The translations under genes were made by a program, and so were the position numbers. Below, one piece after another: positions 1 to 12,940 of a stretch of 64,000 nucleotides of DNA. Every line of letters begins with the position of its first letter. Within the stretch, counting starts at the first letter, position 1. The notes below the pieces were generated by a model, which was given only the letters and a program-made list of their open reading frames with translations, searched no databases and was not told where the DNA came from. This DNA comes from Apostichopus japonicus (Eukaryota > Echinodermata > Holothuroidea > Aspidochirotida > Stichopodidae), in the NCBI RefSeq assembly GCF_037975245.1, contig NC_092580.1, positions 3,882,501 to 3,946,500 of the forward strand, in the 5' to 3' direction.

Positions 1-33
1 CCTCTCCCCCTCCCCCCCCCCACACACACACAA
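1..33. repeat. Poly-C and (CA)n simple repeat
   Basis: The window opens with a pyrimidine run dominated by C that grades into a short (CA)n tract. It is one of about thirty short poly-C or poly-G runs in the window. No coding or regulatory role is visible. Confidence 0.9.
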
Positions 34-1117
34 ACAGACATGTTCAGTTTCTCTTCAGTGGACCTACTATTTTATTACTCCACAAGTATTCTCTAACTGC
101 ATATTAAACTTATACATCAAATTATTATTTTCTATTTTGGTAACATTTCAAAACCAGCTTCTTGTATCAGAATCTGACAAATTCACTGAACTACTTGACA
201 AACCCTCTTTTTAAGTTTTTCATCCAACCAATTATATAATTAAGTATTTAATGTTTCCATTCCATTGTAAAGGTCATATTTTTTATAATCAAAAGCCAAG
301 TGCAATCAGTAAAAAGAGTTGGTATGTCTTCATAATTTGAAAGGAAGCATAACCATTCACACTAAATTAGGCTGCATTTTTAAAAGAATTAATCCCTGGT
401 TTACTACTCTATATACTATATTTCCCATGACCAAAAGATGTACCATGCATTTTACCATAGCTGTGTAGGTACAGTAATGGAAGTTATCCATGGCAAGTCT
501 GTGACATTTCCAACGTCATTGGGCCTGCTTTCATTTCTGCTGGGATGTTATAATATATTACCCACGAACCAACATCTCCATTCCCCACACGACCAACATC
601 TCAATCAAATGAGCAGAATTGCTTGTTTTTTCCTTCTTTCTTGTTTTGTATTGAGAAACAGTCAATTTGTTGAAAACAGAAATTTTTCTATATTATGAAA
701 TCTGTAAATGCTTTTGAGAGTCTGAGACCATCAGGGCACTGCACTCGGCCTTGGATAACCTCTTCTATGAGTACAATCGACGACGTCAACTTGTTTAAAC
801 ATTGTCAAAACAGCAAAAACAGAATTCAAGAGCCCTTTTTATTTCTTCAATTCTACATTTAACTGACTGCAAATTGTTAAATTTTGGATTTAATAGATGC
901 TGACAGCAATATCACAATTTTTGGCAAAATTCTAAAAAGTTTCCTCCAGAACCACATGGCATCCATAGATGTGTAACACTGTGCGGAATACATGCGTCAT
1001 GCTTCTTTTTTTTCTTTGGGTGAAATTCAGAGCAAGTAATAGACAGTAGAAGACACATTTCTCTGAAGCGAGTTTGCTTTACGGTTACCACTATAGGCAC
1101 AGTGCCTTAAGCCCACA
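34..1117. other. AT-rich non-coding DNA, no gene seen
   Basis: The open frames here (for example 438-698 plus and 912-1100 minus) are short, have no recognisable domain and lack convincing splice borders. I see nothing else in the stretch beyond scattered TACAGTA heptamers. Confidence 0.6.
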
Positions 1118-1218
1118 TCACCCCTGACTGTTTGCCCCTCCTTTGGACCTTTACAGAGGTACAGTACCACCCCTGACTGTCCCCCCCCCCCTCCTCGGAC
1201 CTTTACAGAGATACAGTA
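1118..1218. repeat. Tandem duplication of a ~50-bp unit
   Basis: Two adjacent copies share the order CACCCCTGACTGT, a C-rich run, GGACCTTTACAGAG and TACAGTA. They are at about 1118-1166 and 1167-1218. The second copy has an expanded poly-C run. This is a recent local duplication and not coding. Confidence 0.8.
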
Positions 1219-1464
1219 CATAGCTACATCATCTACAACAACAGCAGCAAGTTCTCTGAATAGAAGAACAGTAATAAGAGGGTAGAAACTGATATGCGTG
1301 TGGCAGTGAAAACAGCTCATAAAGATCTATCTGATACTGATCAGCAGATAGGCTGGCGTTGATGAGCATTTGCATTTACCATGTAATATGTTAATAGATC
1401 GGTTAACAACAACACTATTGTCACAATGAGAAGTCTGTGTATAATGAGAGAGTAGAAGTTTTAC

Positions 1465-1515
1465 CTTCTGTAATGGCACTATTACTTCTCTAGTTTTACA
1501 ATCACAGGGATGAGT
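1465..1515 (-). CDS. Possible small exon (51 bp), minus strand
   Basis: On the minus strand a pyrimidine-rich stretch ending CAACAG precedes an open 51-bp segment (17 codons, phase 0 to 0). It is followed by AAG|GTAAAA. The translation would be THPCDCKTREVIVPLQK, in which I recognise no family. Open 50-bp segments are common by chance in this DNA, so support rests only on the two splice-like borders. It could be the last member of the minus-strand exon chain proposed elsewhere, or simply intron. Confidence 0.18.
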
Positions 1516-2563
1516 CTGTTGAACAGGCAATCAGGCATATGACTATATATATATATACTAAACAATTAAGAAATAATTGGCCAATAATCTCATTCTGCTT
1601 TCGTGAGTTTAGATGCATTTGACTAGGTCACTATACATCTGAACGTTGTGTTAATTTTGAGCTCATTCTGATCTAGACGCACACTATATATCATTCACAC
1701 ACAATTTAGATAAGCTTTAAGAACTAACCAAGGAGATTAGGAACTACCATAAATGTTAAATTCAATGGCACAATCCAACACAATGCCTAATTTGCCTAAT
1801 TTGTTAAAACTGCTAGTGTAATTACTTTGTCAAAGACTGTTAAAACAAATGGCTTTTGTGTTAGGATACTTTTGTGTTTAGTTTCAACACACACAGTAAA
1901 GAGTGCTGAATGGGTTCATTTCAAGAGCCAATTTACGGAATCATCTTCCTATTCAACAAATTGCTATTGAACTTGAAGCATATCAGTGAACAAAATCATT
2001 TTCCAAGCATTGTTGGTGACTCAGTCATCCAGGGACCTCTGTGGCATGTGTTTTAACTATTGTTAGCCTAAAGGATAACACTGAATTCTGAGGTGACTTT
2101 CAGGTAACTTTTTAAAAACTGTACAAGTTGCATTATAATGATTATATACGGATTTACTTATTTAATCTGCCAAAGTTACAAAAAAGTTAGAAGAGCTCAT
2201 ATATATGCTGCATCTTTTGCTTAGTACGAAAAAATCTCATTCTGCAACGTAATGTAGTTTTATGGCACGATAGAGGTTGAGGATGTCAAATTAAGGTCAT
2301 GAAACGATCTTTCTATTTCCTGGTTTGTAAACAAAAAGGTCATATTTTGTTCAAATAATAATTGGATGTGGTGAATGGATAATGTTACTGTCACCAGCTA
2401 TGCATTGCTCTTACATATTAAAACAATAGGAATCCTTGTGGCATACCCATTTGTGACAGTGGCTAATCTATTCCAAAAACACAATTACCAACTTCTTCTG
2501 CCTTTCTTCCCTAAAGTCAATATGCAACTGTTTTTCAAAGGCAGGCACATTTTGTTCTCTTAC
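1516..2563. other. AT-rich non-coding DNA, no gene seen
   Basis: I find no supported feature here. The plus-strand open frame at 2375-2581 runs antisense through a better minus-strand splice candidate and has no recognisable domain. Confidence 0.55.
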
Positions 2564-2610
2564 CTGCAAACTTCTCCTTAATACTCATAAGAGCATCAAG
2601 GGTCTTCCAA
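2564..2610 (-). CDS. Possible small exon (47 bp), minus strand
   Basis: The minus strand shows CATCCAG, then 47 bp, then GCAG|GTAAGAG, a strong donor. In the open phase it would read WKTLDALMSIKEKFA. Immediately upstream on the same strand, in another frame, is a small open frame that begins ATGGCCGAA (about 2585-2749) in a good start context and encodes about 54 residues, also of unknown family. The phase of this segment does not join cleanly to the neighbouring candidates. No domain is recognised and the support is weak. Confidence 0.18.
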
Positions 2611-3640
2611 CTGGATGTTTGAATTCAACATTCAATATAAGGGATACCAACCCACGAGATGCCTTACTTATGATTTTGATCTGATTTTTCAATGAGTTCA
2701 CATGTTCACATATATCGAAAATGAATGATGGATGAAAAGATTCGGCCATGTCACCAATATTGAGAAAACCCAGACCGGATGAATGGTATATAATACATGT
2801 ATAAATCAAGACGACAATGAAACGCAGAGTAAACACAAAGAACACATGTAACGAGGGGGGGGGGGGGAGGGGGAGACACCAGTGACACCTAGAAACATCT
2901 CAGCAACAAACATGGTGAATAAAGCAGCAATGACAGGTGGACGGATATGGGGGGGGTGGAGTTGGGAAAAAGAGAGGGGTTTGGTACACATGAGATGGGA
3001 CCCTCAATGACCTTTGAAACAGAAAAAAAAGTTATGATTACAAAGTATTAACTTCACAAGACTGTCATAAAGACAACTGTTAATTTTTTTTAAGAGGTGA
3101 CTTCGAAATGAGCAGAAGAGAAGGAAAACAGAAAAATAAATTCGATAGAGTGACAACAACAGACTCGGAATTAAAGGGGGGGGGGGTTGTTAAGTAAACC
3201 GACAAATGAGTAACAGGTGCGGTGTTAAAAGTAAAAGGTTCCACACAAAAAAAGGGGGGGCGGAAATAATAGAGTGATTAGTTTTCTGAAAGAGAAACCA
3301 CAGGAAACACCACTGTGTGCAAGTAATATATATATAATGTTCAAAATCATACATGCATTTTGCCTGGCACTGGTAAAGTCTGTAGGGCTGGAGGGGCCAG
3401 CGGAGCTTCTTTCTGTTAAATATGCTGAATGGAAGAGCAACAGAAACGAATGTTATCATTTAACCATCATCATTCAACATCATCTCAAGTGAAAAAGTTT
3501 CACAAGAACAAAATTACACAAGAACAACAAAAATATTACAAGTATATATAGATCTGAAAACCAAAAGATTCCTAAGAACAGTTTGTATGCATGTCATTCT
3601 TTACATAATTGATGCTTATTCTGCCCTTTCTTTTCGGTTG
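2611..3640. other. Non-coding DNA with poly-G runs
   Basis: This stretch holds several short G runs near 2857-2871, 2950, 3176-3187 and 3255. There are overlapping short open frames on both strands around 3190-3492, none of which I can identify. Nothing convincing. Confidence 0.55.
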
Positions 3641-3695
3641 TTATTAATATTATTATTTTTATTATTATTATAATTATAATTATTAAATATTATTT
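3641..3695. repeat. (ATT)n microsatellite, imperfect
   Basis: Imperfect ATT/TTA trinucleotide repeat with interruptions. A similar imperfect tract is at about 17585-17662. Confidence 0.85.
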
Positions 3696-3833
3696 ATGAT
3701 GGTCAAAGTAATGTCTGACCAATTTGTGGATTTATGATGATTTTGGATGAATATGAATATTTTGTGATGCAGCAGCTTTGTGATATCAATGGTGATGGAC
3801 CAGCTCATATCTAAACTGAAATGACCTTTGCAT

Positions 3834-3945
3834 GAAAGGGGAGAGTGGTGAGAAGGCACCAGGGGCAAGGGGACCAGGGAGGACCAGGGGGAAGGGAAGA
3901 GGGGAAATAAAGGCACCAGGACCAGGGAGGGGAAGGGAGTGGGGG
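3834..3945. repeat. Purine-rich GGA/CCAGGG tract
   Basis: The plus strand is almost all purine, with repeated ACCAGGGAGG and GGGGAAATAA blocks, suggesting an internally duplicated unit. The overlapping minus-strand open frames, rich in Pro, Ser and Leu, are by-products of this composition. Confidence 0.75.
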
Positions 3946-6367
3946 AAATAAGTATGAATGTACATAACAGACTAAATCATTGTTTGTGATTGTTATGAGT
4001 AGATCAAAACGAGATACAGTGAATTTAATATTAAAGCATGATAAGCAAAAACATACTGAAGAACCTGATGAAAAACCACAGGGAACCACTGAATGTTTTG
4101 CAAAACAAATTATTTAAGAGACAAATATACAACCCAACAGATATTTCTAACATCGGTTTGCCTCACATCATGTTATCCTCCAGGCATATATTAAAGAACA
4201 TTAAAGCAATCACAGAAGCATTTTAGTAGAACTGAACAGACAGAGCAGCCTGTGTCGCCAAGAGCTTTTAAGGGACCACGGCGTCACCTTAGATTTATTT
4301 CACTGCTAGCTGATCTCTCTCCACAATTTGAGGCTAAACACCCACCCATGGTGGTGGATACTATATATAATACTATGTTCCATCTATGCAAATTCAGGTC
4401 TACTTTCACAATTGTCTTATTTCTTCTTGCAGGAGTCGGTAACTGTTATAAACCTGCTTCTGAGAAACCAAATCATCAACTCTGAAACACTCACGAACTT
4501 TTCACTTGCTTAATGTGTCTGCGCTATTCTTGTTTCGTGTATGTTTTTGTCACTGTAGTGCCCGTGTGCGCTACAATGTTGGCATCACTGGCCACGTAAA
4601 CGATACCCACATGACTGCGTAGCCAACTCATTCTGAGACTGTCACGGCGGTGCTTACAAGCACCTCACTTTGTATATATGACTATATTCCCTGGTGTGTT
4701 GTCCTCCTAAAAAGATAACACCATGAACAACAGGTACTAACAATACTGCGTATTTGCAGGCAAGTGCAGGTTTTGTTTTGTATTGTTTTCTGTTTGTGCT
4801 GTTGTTGTGCATCATTCTCATTGGAAAATACAGATATATAAATAGTTCATCTGATAAAACAGCATACCTAGATCAACAGTTGCTCAAAATACAGAATACC
4901 ATGGAATGCCTATATACATACTTTACCATTGTAATCTAACAACATGACTTGGGCCTATCCTTTACAACCCATTGAAACTGGTTACGAAACCACAACTGTT
5001 GCTCAAATAGTAGATTATAATCATTTGCGACCAGATTCAACCTCACCACCCTTTACGAAATTGTTCATGTAGAAAGGTTACACCCAACCGTGAATCAAAA
5101 CAATCGGCATTGAATATTTATGAAAGCAGTCCGTGAAAGCTAGCTTTAATGGAAGAAACATGCGGTGAGCACACTATCTGCTTCACAGGTGAAAAATAAA
5201 ACCTGCATAGAATGCTACCTTACAAATCAAACACTTTGGATGAAAATGTATAACAAAACAGAGGAGCCAATCTTATAATAAGACTTCACTTTACGAAGTA
5301 TGTTTTAAGTTGAACTGTATACAATTAAAGCTTGTAATGTGAAATATTCCTTAAAGTTAATCAATATCCTATATAGAATATACACTTTAGATTAATGCAT
5401 CCAACTATAGTCCAGCACACACATCACCACAATCTTCCACCAGACTTTTCACATAAATGATTCTGACAAAGTTTGATTTGTTTCTGGGGAAACATGTTCC
5501 CAATCAGTTTTGACCAGTTGTAAAGATTTACATTTTCAGTAGAGTAATGCCCCCCAAAAAAAAAACATTTTAATATCACTAAGATCGGTGCTATGTGAAT
5601 TTCCTCACTGATTTGTAATAGACCTGTGTTAAGACCAGGATTAACAGCCGCTAGTATTTCAATCTATCTTATTTGCTAATTGCAATGTATCGAGTGAATG
5701 CAATACACTGTAACCAGATTCCAAGGATCCAATGGCAACAGCATGTTGGTATGCTGGAAGAACTTTTGTAATGTAGAAAGCCCAGGTTCTACATATAACT
5801 TCATAAGACCCTAGTTTTAAGTTTAGGAACTATTAACTGGTACTTTGGTTTCATAGTGGGTACAGTCGTATTGTACTCCCACCACATAGTCAATTACTTG
5901 CATGTTGACAAAAATTAACTAAGCTCCTTTAAATCAAAACAAATCATCAACAAAGTCCTACAAATTTACATGTAGGCCTATCACATAGGTACCAATTCCA
6001 TTCCATAGTAAACTCACTTAAATTTTAATTTGCCTATCCCATAGATACCGTAAACTCACTTTAGTAGTGACAGACAGACACTACTCCCATACCAAGACAC
6101 TAACTCCCATAAAATACAATTCATTCAGTTGGTTGAATATCAACGTAATGGTGCCATCAACAGTCCTAGTTACTTAACTTAGAAATTTAAAAACAAATTT
6201 TTAGGAGTCAACTTCCAACAATTTTTAACAGGTAGTTCAGTGTAATTACTACACTGAGGTTTGCTGTAGACTACAATAACCGAAATATTGGATGTGGTTT
6301 CTTTCATCTCAAAAGAAATCCCTTCATGGTCTGACTCAGTACCCCTCCTATCCCTCCTTCCCATCGC
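3946..6367. other. AT-rich non-coding DNA, no gene seen
   Basis: Only short unassigned open frames occur here. There is a partial direct duplication around 5975-6066, where GCCTATC..CATAG and GTAAACTCACTT each appear twice. No other structure was noticed. Confidence 0.5.
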
Positions 6368-6436
6368 CCAATCAGAACATGAGTATCTTATTTTCACCCG
6401 TCGACCAATCAGAACATGAGTAGTATCTTACTTTCA
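6368..6436. repeat. Two-copy tandem duplication (~30 bp)
   Basis: CCAATCAGAACATGAGTA followed by TCTTA.TTTCA occurs at 6368-6396 and again at 6405-6436, the second with a 3-bp insertion. Each copy carries a CCAAT pentamer. Whether that has any regulatory meaning cannot be judged. Confidence 0.85.
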
Positions 6437-6964
6437 GTGTCGTATGTGAAACCTTCATGTGAAACCTGTTGTCCCTGACAAAAACACATTTACCAGGAAA
6501 CACTGATAGTTTCTGTTTCAGGTACCTACAGTAGTAATAGAAGGTCTCGTATAACTGAACTTAGTTTCAATATCTTTTTTTATACCATGTTTTCTCGCAT
6601 TGATTTATAATTTATCAATTTATAACTTATCAGTTTATAACTTATCAACTTATCAATTTATAATTTCAATACCCAAAGACCCAACCAAGTTAATGAAGTC
6701 TATAAGCTTGACTACTGATATTTCCTTCAAATAGTGAAGATGTCCTAATTCTGTTTTGCAAGTTGTTTAATTATACATACACTCTTTTGAAAAAATCATG
6801 GACAACAAATTCATAAAAGAAACCATAACCAGTTATTTCCCAATTTCCAGTGCTTTCCCACGGTCATTAACCAGTAATTTCCCACACTTAGTTTTAGGAT
6901 GTTCATTTAGTGAAACAACATAGAAAGCTGGTCTGGTGGTGTGCAATCTATCTTTGAGCAATGA

Positions 6965-7768
6965 TTAAAGCAGCATTTTGCGTTGGGTCACTTTTTTCCA
7001 CCTTTTTAACATGTGCATCGATTTTTTTACATGTATCAATCATAAAACAGCAAACTAAGATACCATCCAAGTTTCATCCTGCCAAGAGCGTTAATTAGCG
7101 AGTAATTAACGATTTATATCGATAACGAGTAAAAGTGTCCTCGACAAAGTTTTCATATCTCCAAATCCACTAGTTTGAATTCCACCAATCAGTGAATAGT
7201 ATGTTTATTCATGAGCATTTTGCGTTTGGTCGCCGTTTTCTACTTTTTTTGACATGTCCATCGAGTTTTTTACATACATCAAATCACAAAACAGCAAATT
7301 AAGATATTAGCCACGTTTTTCTCTGCCAAAAACGTTAATTGGCGAGTATTCCACATACAAATTTAAATCGCATGCAGTTCCCAAACCCACTAGTTTGAAT
7401 TCAACCAATCAGAGATGCAGGTTTAGTTATGAGCCGTTGCTAAAAATAGATTCAAGACTTTGCGTTGGTACAACTCCCTGGTACAACTGCCATATAGACT
7501 GTACACAAATCAAGCGTGGTGTTATATTACGTATCTGTCAATGACGTTCGTAGTGTTTAAATATTCATATTATGGGCGAGGTTTATTGGGTTCCCAACGG
7601 AAAATATCTTGGAGAACAACACAGTTGAAAGTTGCAAATTTTTCGACTTTTATGCCACCATTTGAAGTAAAATATAAATAGATAAGCTAGTTATGTATGT
7701 CGTTATGGCATAGTGGAGTCAGTGAGGTTGAGAAATATCATAGTCGAGGACGCAAAATGCTGCTTTAA
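6965..7768. mobile_element. Non-autonomous TTAA-flanked DNA transposon (MITE-like)
   Basis: A perfect 20-bp inverted repeat, ATTAAAGCAGCATTTTGCGT, occurs at 6964-6983 and in reverse complement at 7750-7769. Each end contains TTAA (6965-6968 and 7765-7768). A TTAA target duplication is the hallmark of the piggyBac superfamily. The inner terminal sequence starts AGCAGC, so the superfamily call is inference. The ~800-bp interior has no transposase. It is largely a ~240-bp tandem duplication plus unrelated sequence, so the element would need a transposase supplied in trans. The short plus-strand open frames at 7460-7681 and 7713-7910 overlap it and are not regarded as genes. Confidence 0.7.
6971..7436. 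repeat. ~240-bp internal tandem duplication in the TTAA element
   Basis: Copy 1 (about 6971-7212) and copy 2 (about 7213-7436) share, in order, GCATTTTGCGTT, a T-rich block, ACATGT.CATCGA, ACAGCAAA.TAAGATA, CGTTAATT.GCGAGTA and CACTAGTTTGAATTC. They have diverged by many substitutions and small indels, so the duplication is old. A third partial start (CTTTGCGTTGGT) follows at about 7457. Each copy begins with terminal-repeat-like sequence, which suggests nested or repeated end capture. Confidence 0.8.
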
Positions 7769-7910
7769 TACAAGGTTTGTTGAAAAAATGGTGACAGAAA
7801 CCAAAAAGGCTGCTTTAAAGACCACAGAAAAACTTGCTAAATTAAAAAAAAAAAATTATTGCATCCCACATTTTGATTTCTTCCTTTCTTACTTTGTTTT
7901 CTTACAGTAA

Positions 7911-10656
7911 GTTTCATCACACCTTTACTAAATTCTCGGCAACAAAAAAAGCTACACATATTTCAATTGTTTCATAATTCACTTGTCAACATACCTAGCC
8001 ATCGATGGTGCTAGTCACTGATTACGATATCACTTTAAACAGTGATGTACACTAACCCGGACACTGCTGCACATCTATCATTTAAGCAAAGTTACATCCA
8101 CAGTGTGGGCTTGGTGTTGTTACCTGAAACTTTTATGAACTTTCAACAAATTTGCCAACTTCACCAACAAGAGTAAAAACTGTCAGAACTTTAAATTGAT
8201 GATCATTTAAAATAAATGTAGCAAGCATATATATCTATATAACCACTTTTTCTTTGTCAGAGCAAGTATCAAGAACTGAAAAAGTGTTGAGAGGTTTACA
8301 TAATTTCTCTCTGTAGTATCGTGTGAGCTACTACGGTGCGGATAAGGACCCATGCAGTCGCACTAAAATCTAAGTGCCAGTGACAATCTGGGAAATAAAC
8401 CAAAATTCCCATCCCAGAGCAATACACAATGTCACTGGTCTACTGAATGGTCTAATATCAACCCCTCCCCCCCCCACCCCATCATCGTTTTTTCTTTGCG
8501 TAACACCAATTTCCAACCTTTAAAAAATAAAACAAAATACAGTTGAATTTACATAGAAAAAGGGAAAAACATACTGTATTCTTTTTAACTGTCCCTCTAT
8601 TCCAGTTAGTAGTATTTTTGGTTAATGAAGCATGCCAATTTCCTTTGACTATGGCTTCTGCCTTTCCGCACTAGGAGACGGTAATTAGTTAAGACAAAGG
8701 AGATAAAAACCTCACTCAAGACACTGTTCATTAACTTTCTGTCATATAAAGGAGTTAATCATCTATGCGCATACATGAGTATGTATATAAATGTCTCTTT
8801 ACACTACAATGGTTTCACATGGACTGCTGCCAATCAGGTCACTAGAGTGACAACACAGCTGCTGTGATGGCTCTTCACAATTTTCAAGAAAATAATGATG
8901 CAACGTAAAGGAGATATATATAAAGAACTGAGGGAGCACCCTACCCTACCAATCTTCCTCCATTGTCACATTTAAGGTATTATTTCTCTGAAGATAGATA
9001 TAGACATTCTTTAAAATAATTGGGTGCAACCGTAAGAGCGGTGGGGAAGGGGACACATAGTGCTAAGAACCCCCCCTTTTTATTTTAAAGTTTTGCTATG
9101 ACCCTGTACCTTCATCTGGTAGTTGTGTGGTTGATAACAGTATCACAGCAAATGACAATTGATTTAACAGTAACCAGTCCCCCCACCACCACCCCCTACC
9201 CACCCCCCTCAATAGAGATTCCACGATTTGCTACGATATGGGGCCCATTCTTACCCACTTCTTTCACATAAAAGTATACTGCACACAAAATAACAATTAA
9301 CACATGAATAATATCCAGCAATTAATATCCAGCTCTATTCTTAACTCCAGACTCAGAAATATTGCAAAAACAGTATAATTGAAGGAAGGACCTTGATATT
9401 TCTCCTTTTCTTTGTTTACTTTTATTCCATTTCTTTTTGTTACCTATTTTTTTTTTAAAAAAGATAAAAAAAACTGGCTATGCCTTATTGAAGATAAAAA
9501 ATATGTTTATTTGTTGAGCTCACCCATGTGGAGATTACTAAAGTACAAAGAAAGTTCAAAAGGAGAATATAATAATAGATGTGCAGCTTGTACAAGGCAG
9601 TGTATATATAGCATGGTAAACCTGTTATAGGTCACCATTGAGAGTTTAAGATTCTCTCCTCTGGAATGTGTACAGTGTTAAGGGACAAACATCTTTATTG
9701 TCCACGTGTCTTTGTGTTGACAACTAAGACAATGAAAAGACAAAGGAGAGGCTATGAAGGCATTTAATGAGGCAAGAACTTTCAACAATGGAGCAAACTT
9801 AAAACTAGGTAAATCGATCCCCAGTTCTTCAGTGAGGTGTTCGACTGCACATAATCATGTTAAGCAGCAAAATTTAGATCTACCTAGACGTCACGCTGGG
9901 CTTCAGAAAAGGGAATGTTAAAAATGATGACCTCGTACAGAATATTTTACTATTTTTAGGGATGTTGAGTGTATGCAACATAGAACAACATTTAGAGTAA
10001 CATATGTATGATAGTATCTCGGGAAGGTTCCATCTGAGAAGGCAGTGGATGATGTCATCACCATGTCTCTCCAGGCTGATATTATAACATTAACACAGTC
10101 TTACATACCGTAATGTTTATCAAAAACCAATCTTTGTTCCAACTTGCATCAACAACAGAGAACATTGAAGGATCTGGCCTACGATAATGTTTACAAGGTT
10201 GGGAGTTGGGTTTAGGCTGAATGCGTAATCAACGGGTACCTAGGGGGGGGGACTACTCAAGTTAGCAAACTGGTGACCGGGTACCTGGGAGCATGATATT
10301 GTCGTTCCCGTCACTAATATTTATCATATATATCTATATACACTGTAATGAACACAGTATAATAACCAGGATGGATTTGTTCAATTATGAATCCCTTTCA
10401 ACTGTGGAGCCTAGGAATTACCGGCAAGGTGACTTCCACACTAACATTTAACTGTGTGATATCCACTGCACACCTTTTCTGTGCAAACCTGAAGAACTAG
10501 TACCGTAATCAGAGCCAGTGCTTGGCATTTCTTTATCAAGGTCAGGTGCATTAAATCTATACTTATAATAAAATCTAAACTCATAGCTCTGATTTTTTTT
10601 TTTTTTTTAATTAGTGAAGTAATCAAGAAAATCTCTCAAACACTTTTTCCTTGGGT
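7911..10656. other. AT-rich non-coding DNA, no gene seen
   Basis: This stretch contains C runs at about 8461-8478 and 9179-9208, short AT-rich tracts, and GGGTACCT repeated at about 10236 and 10279. The open frames are short and unassigned. Confidence 0.5.
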
Positions 10657-11770
10657 TACCAAAAATCGAATCGAGAGCGAATCCAATCAAATTGTTAACA
10701 GTCACCTGATCTTAATTGCAAATAGGCAATGTAAGATGAATCCTGCATAGGGTAGAGAATTACATACAACACTGGTATCATCTTCGTAGAGGAATTTCAG
10801 GATTCCCTATCGTCTTCGTCGTCATATGGCAATTCAGATCGCGTTCAGTCAAATGTTTTGATCGAAAGTTGTTTTGTCGGGAATCGTTTTCAAATTCTGT
10901 TATCAATTGTGAAGGTTCATAAATACGAAGGTTCCTTTGTACAAAACTGGCTCATACATCATTCCACCTGCACATTAATCTGCATATCATTTTTCTATGC
11001 CATACTGGATACATTATTCCCTGGTTGTCGATTGCAAATCCGGTTTCACATGGAAATCGCTTGATCGTATCTAGATTGCAAACATCAAACTGCTCGGAAC
11101 CATGCTAAACCTCTACTAACCTTCCAGCTTATGGATATGCACCGCAAGTATTGGATTTCTAAACGCCATATCGCTCCCAGCAAATTCCCAATATTTTGGG
11201 GGTATTGGGTCAAAGGTCATCACTCATTTGGCTCCAAGATTGAGCAAACTTTTTTTGGAGATTCTTCATGTCGACTATCGGTTGCCTGGAATTGCACACC
11301 GGTATGTTACTCAATCTGGCAATTTTTAAAATTTGTGAGTGTATTCTCCAATTGCACTATTGAGATATCCCAATATTGCCAAGATCCAGTCAGCGTATTC
11401 AATGTCCGATGCAAGTTATAAGACATTTCCAAGAATCCCTTTCATAGATTTCAAATTCAAATAAATACCCTTCATTATAACTGATTGCTATTGATTGAGC
11501 CTATACCGATATATGAGTTAATTCAAACCTAATTGCAAAATTCAAGTCTTGAACATGACTGGCTAATGTGAATGAACCTGCACGAATTGCCAAGCTAATG
11601 GCATTGCGCCACAGATTTTACGATCTATGAAACTCTTAAACTGCTTCAAGAAGCCTTTCCAACGGCTTCCGATCTGTATTTTGGGTAAAATTTGCCGCCA
11701 ATTCTAATGGTAGCATGCTCCGAAGTTAAAGGAAAGATTTATGTTCCTGACAAAAGCAATCTGTTGAATT
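10657..11770. other. Segment rich in CAAT/ATTG and GATC-type motifs
   Basis: Compared with its neighbours this ~1.1-kb stretch has fewer homopolymers, more CpG, and a dense scatter of ATTG/CAAT, AATTGC and imperfect palindromes such as CCCAATATTTTGGG near 11188. Plus-strand frames of 68 and 96 codons lie in it (10858-11064 and 11131-11421), but I see no domain or splice support. It could be an old repeat copy or a constrained non-coding segment. See the findings. Confidence 0.35.
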
Positions 11771-12533
11771 TGGTCCATAAAATTCACAGATTTTTTTTTA
11801 TATATTACACATTATATGATTGAAACAAATGTTAATTACATAAACAACCAGTGAAAACACGAGGTAAATTATATCAAGCTTTACAGATACGATGGTTTTT
11901 TAAGTTTTTGATAAAATTTTGATAAAGTTTGACAAAATTAAGAATTTTAAAATTGCTATGAATTAAGGCACATCCAATGTGTGAATATTACATGCCACAG
12001 TCAGAATGATAAACTTATTGGACAAATTCACTCAACACTTGGCAGTGTCAAAACTTGCCTGTTGCAGCACATACATATTACCACCACAACCCCAGCAGTA
12101 CACACTTTCATGTTGCTTACTACCACAGCAGTACACATAAACAGACTATATATGAAACAGAAGCTTCCCTTCCTAGCCATGCACCTTTCTTACATTCTCA
12201 AGTTTCACCCTCCACTCTTGATGTATACAGTGGCAGGTGTAATTTGATTTTGTGGTAACAAAACATTAAAATGAGCAAAACCATGCAATGACTGCCTGAT
12301 GTGTCTTTGTGACTCACAGCCAAAGCAGAGCTTAAATATTATGGCAGCTTTATCATAGCAGATTATGTCATTACCATTATGACCACTACAATATACCAAG
12401 GAACTCATGGAAATACACAGGTACTGTGGGATTCTTATCAAAAGACAGACACACACACACACAAGAATAAAAAATAGCGTGCAGAATTATCTTGGTCTCA
12501 AGCGAAGGACACTCACAGAGTGCTTCAACTTAC

Positions 12534-12568
12534 TTGGATTAAAGGATTATGATATAGGTTGGGTTTCA
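12534..12568 (-). CDS. Possible small exon (35 bp), minus strand
   Basis: On the minus strand TATTTATTCACTAGTACTAG is followed by 35 bp and then CCAA|GTAAGTTG, a near-consensus donor. In phase 1 to 0 it would read KPNLYHNPLIQ. It is too short to identify and could easily be chance. Confidence 0.15.
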
Positions 12569-12915
12569 CTAGTACTAGTGAATAAATATTAAGTATTTAA
12601 TAACCAAATTCCACTCATCACCACCAAAGTCACTCATATTACTTGCGCAATGTTCGGTAAAGAACTCGTTAAGTATCAGATACGATACCACCAAATAGTG
12701 CATTAACATCTCCCATTAGTCTGACAGGTTGGAAATTTCTACAACCGATTCTTGGCTCAAAGTAGGCTAGACCCAGGCTGATCCTCACCAAAGAAAATAT
12801 AGGCTAAGTGTTGAGTGTTCATTTTGGAGAGGAATAAACTTTTGGGAGTTTTTAAGCATTTGTTGAGTCATTCAAGAGCAGAAAGCAGACACTACCTTTC
12901 CAAAACATAACCAGT

Positions 12916-12940
12916 ATTTCTTCTTCTTCTTCTTCTTCTT
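12916..12940. repeat. (TTC)n microsatellite
   Basis: About eight TTC/CTT units. Confidence 0.9.
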
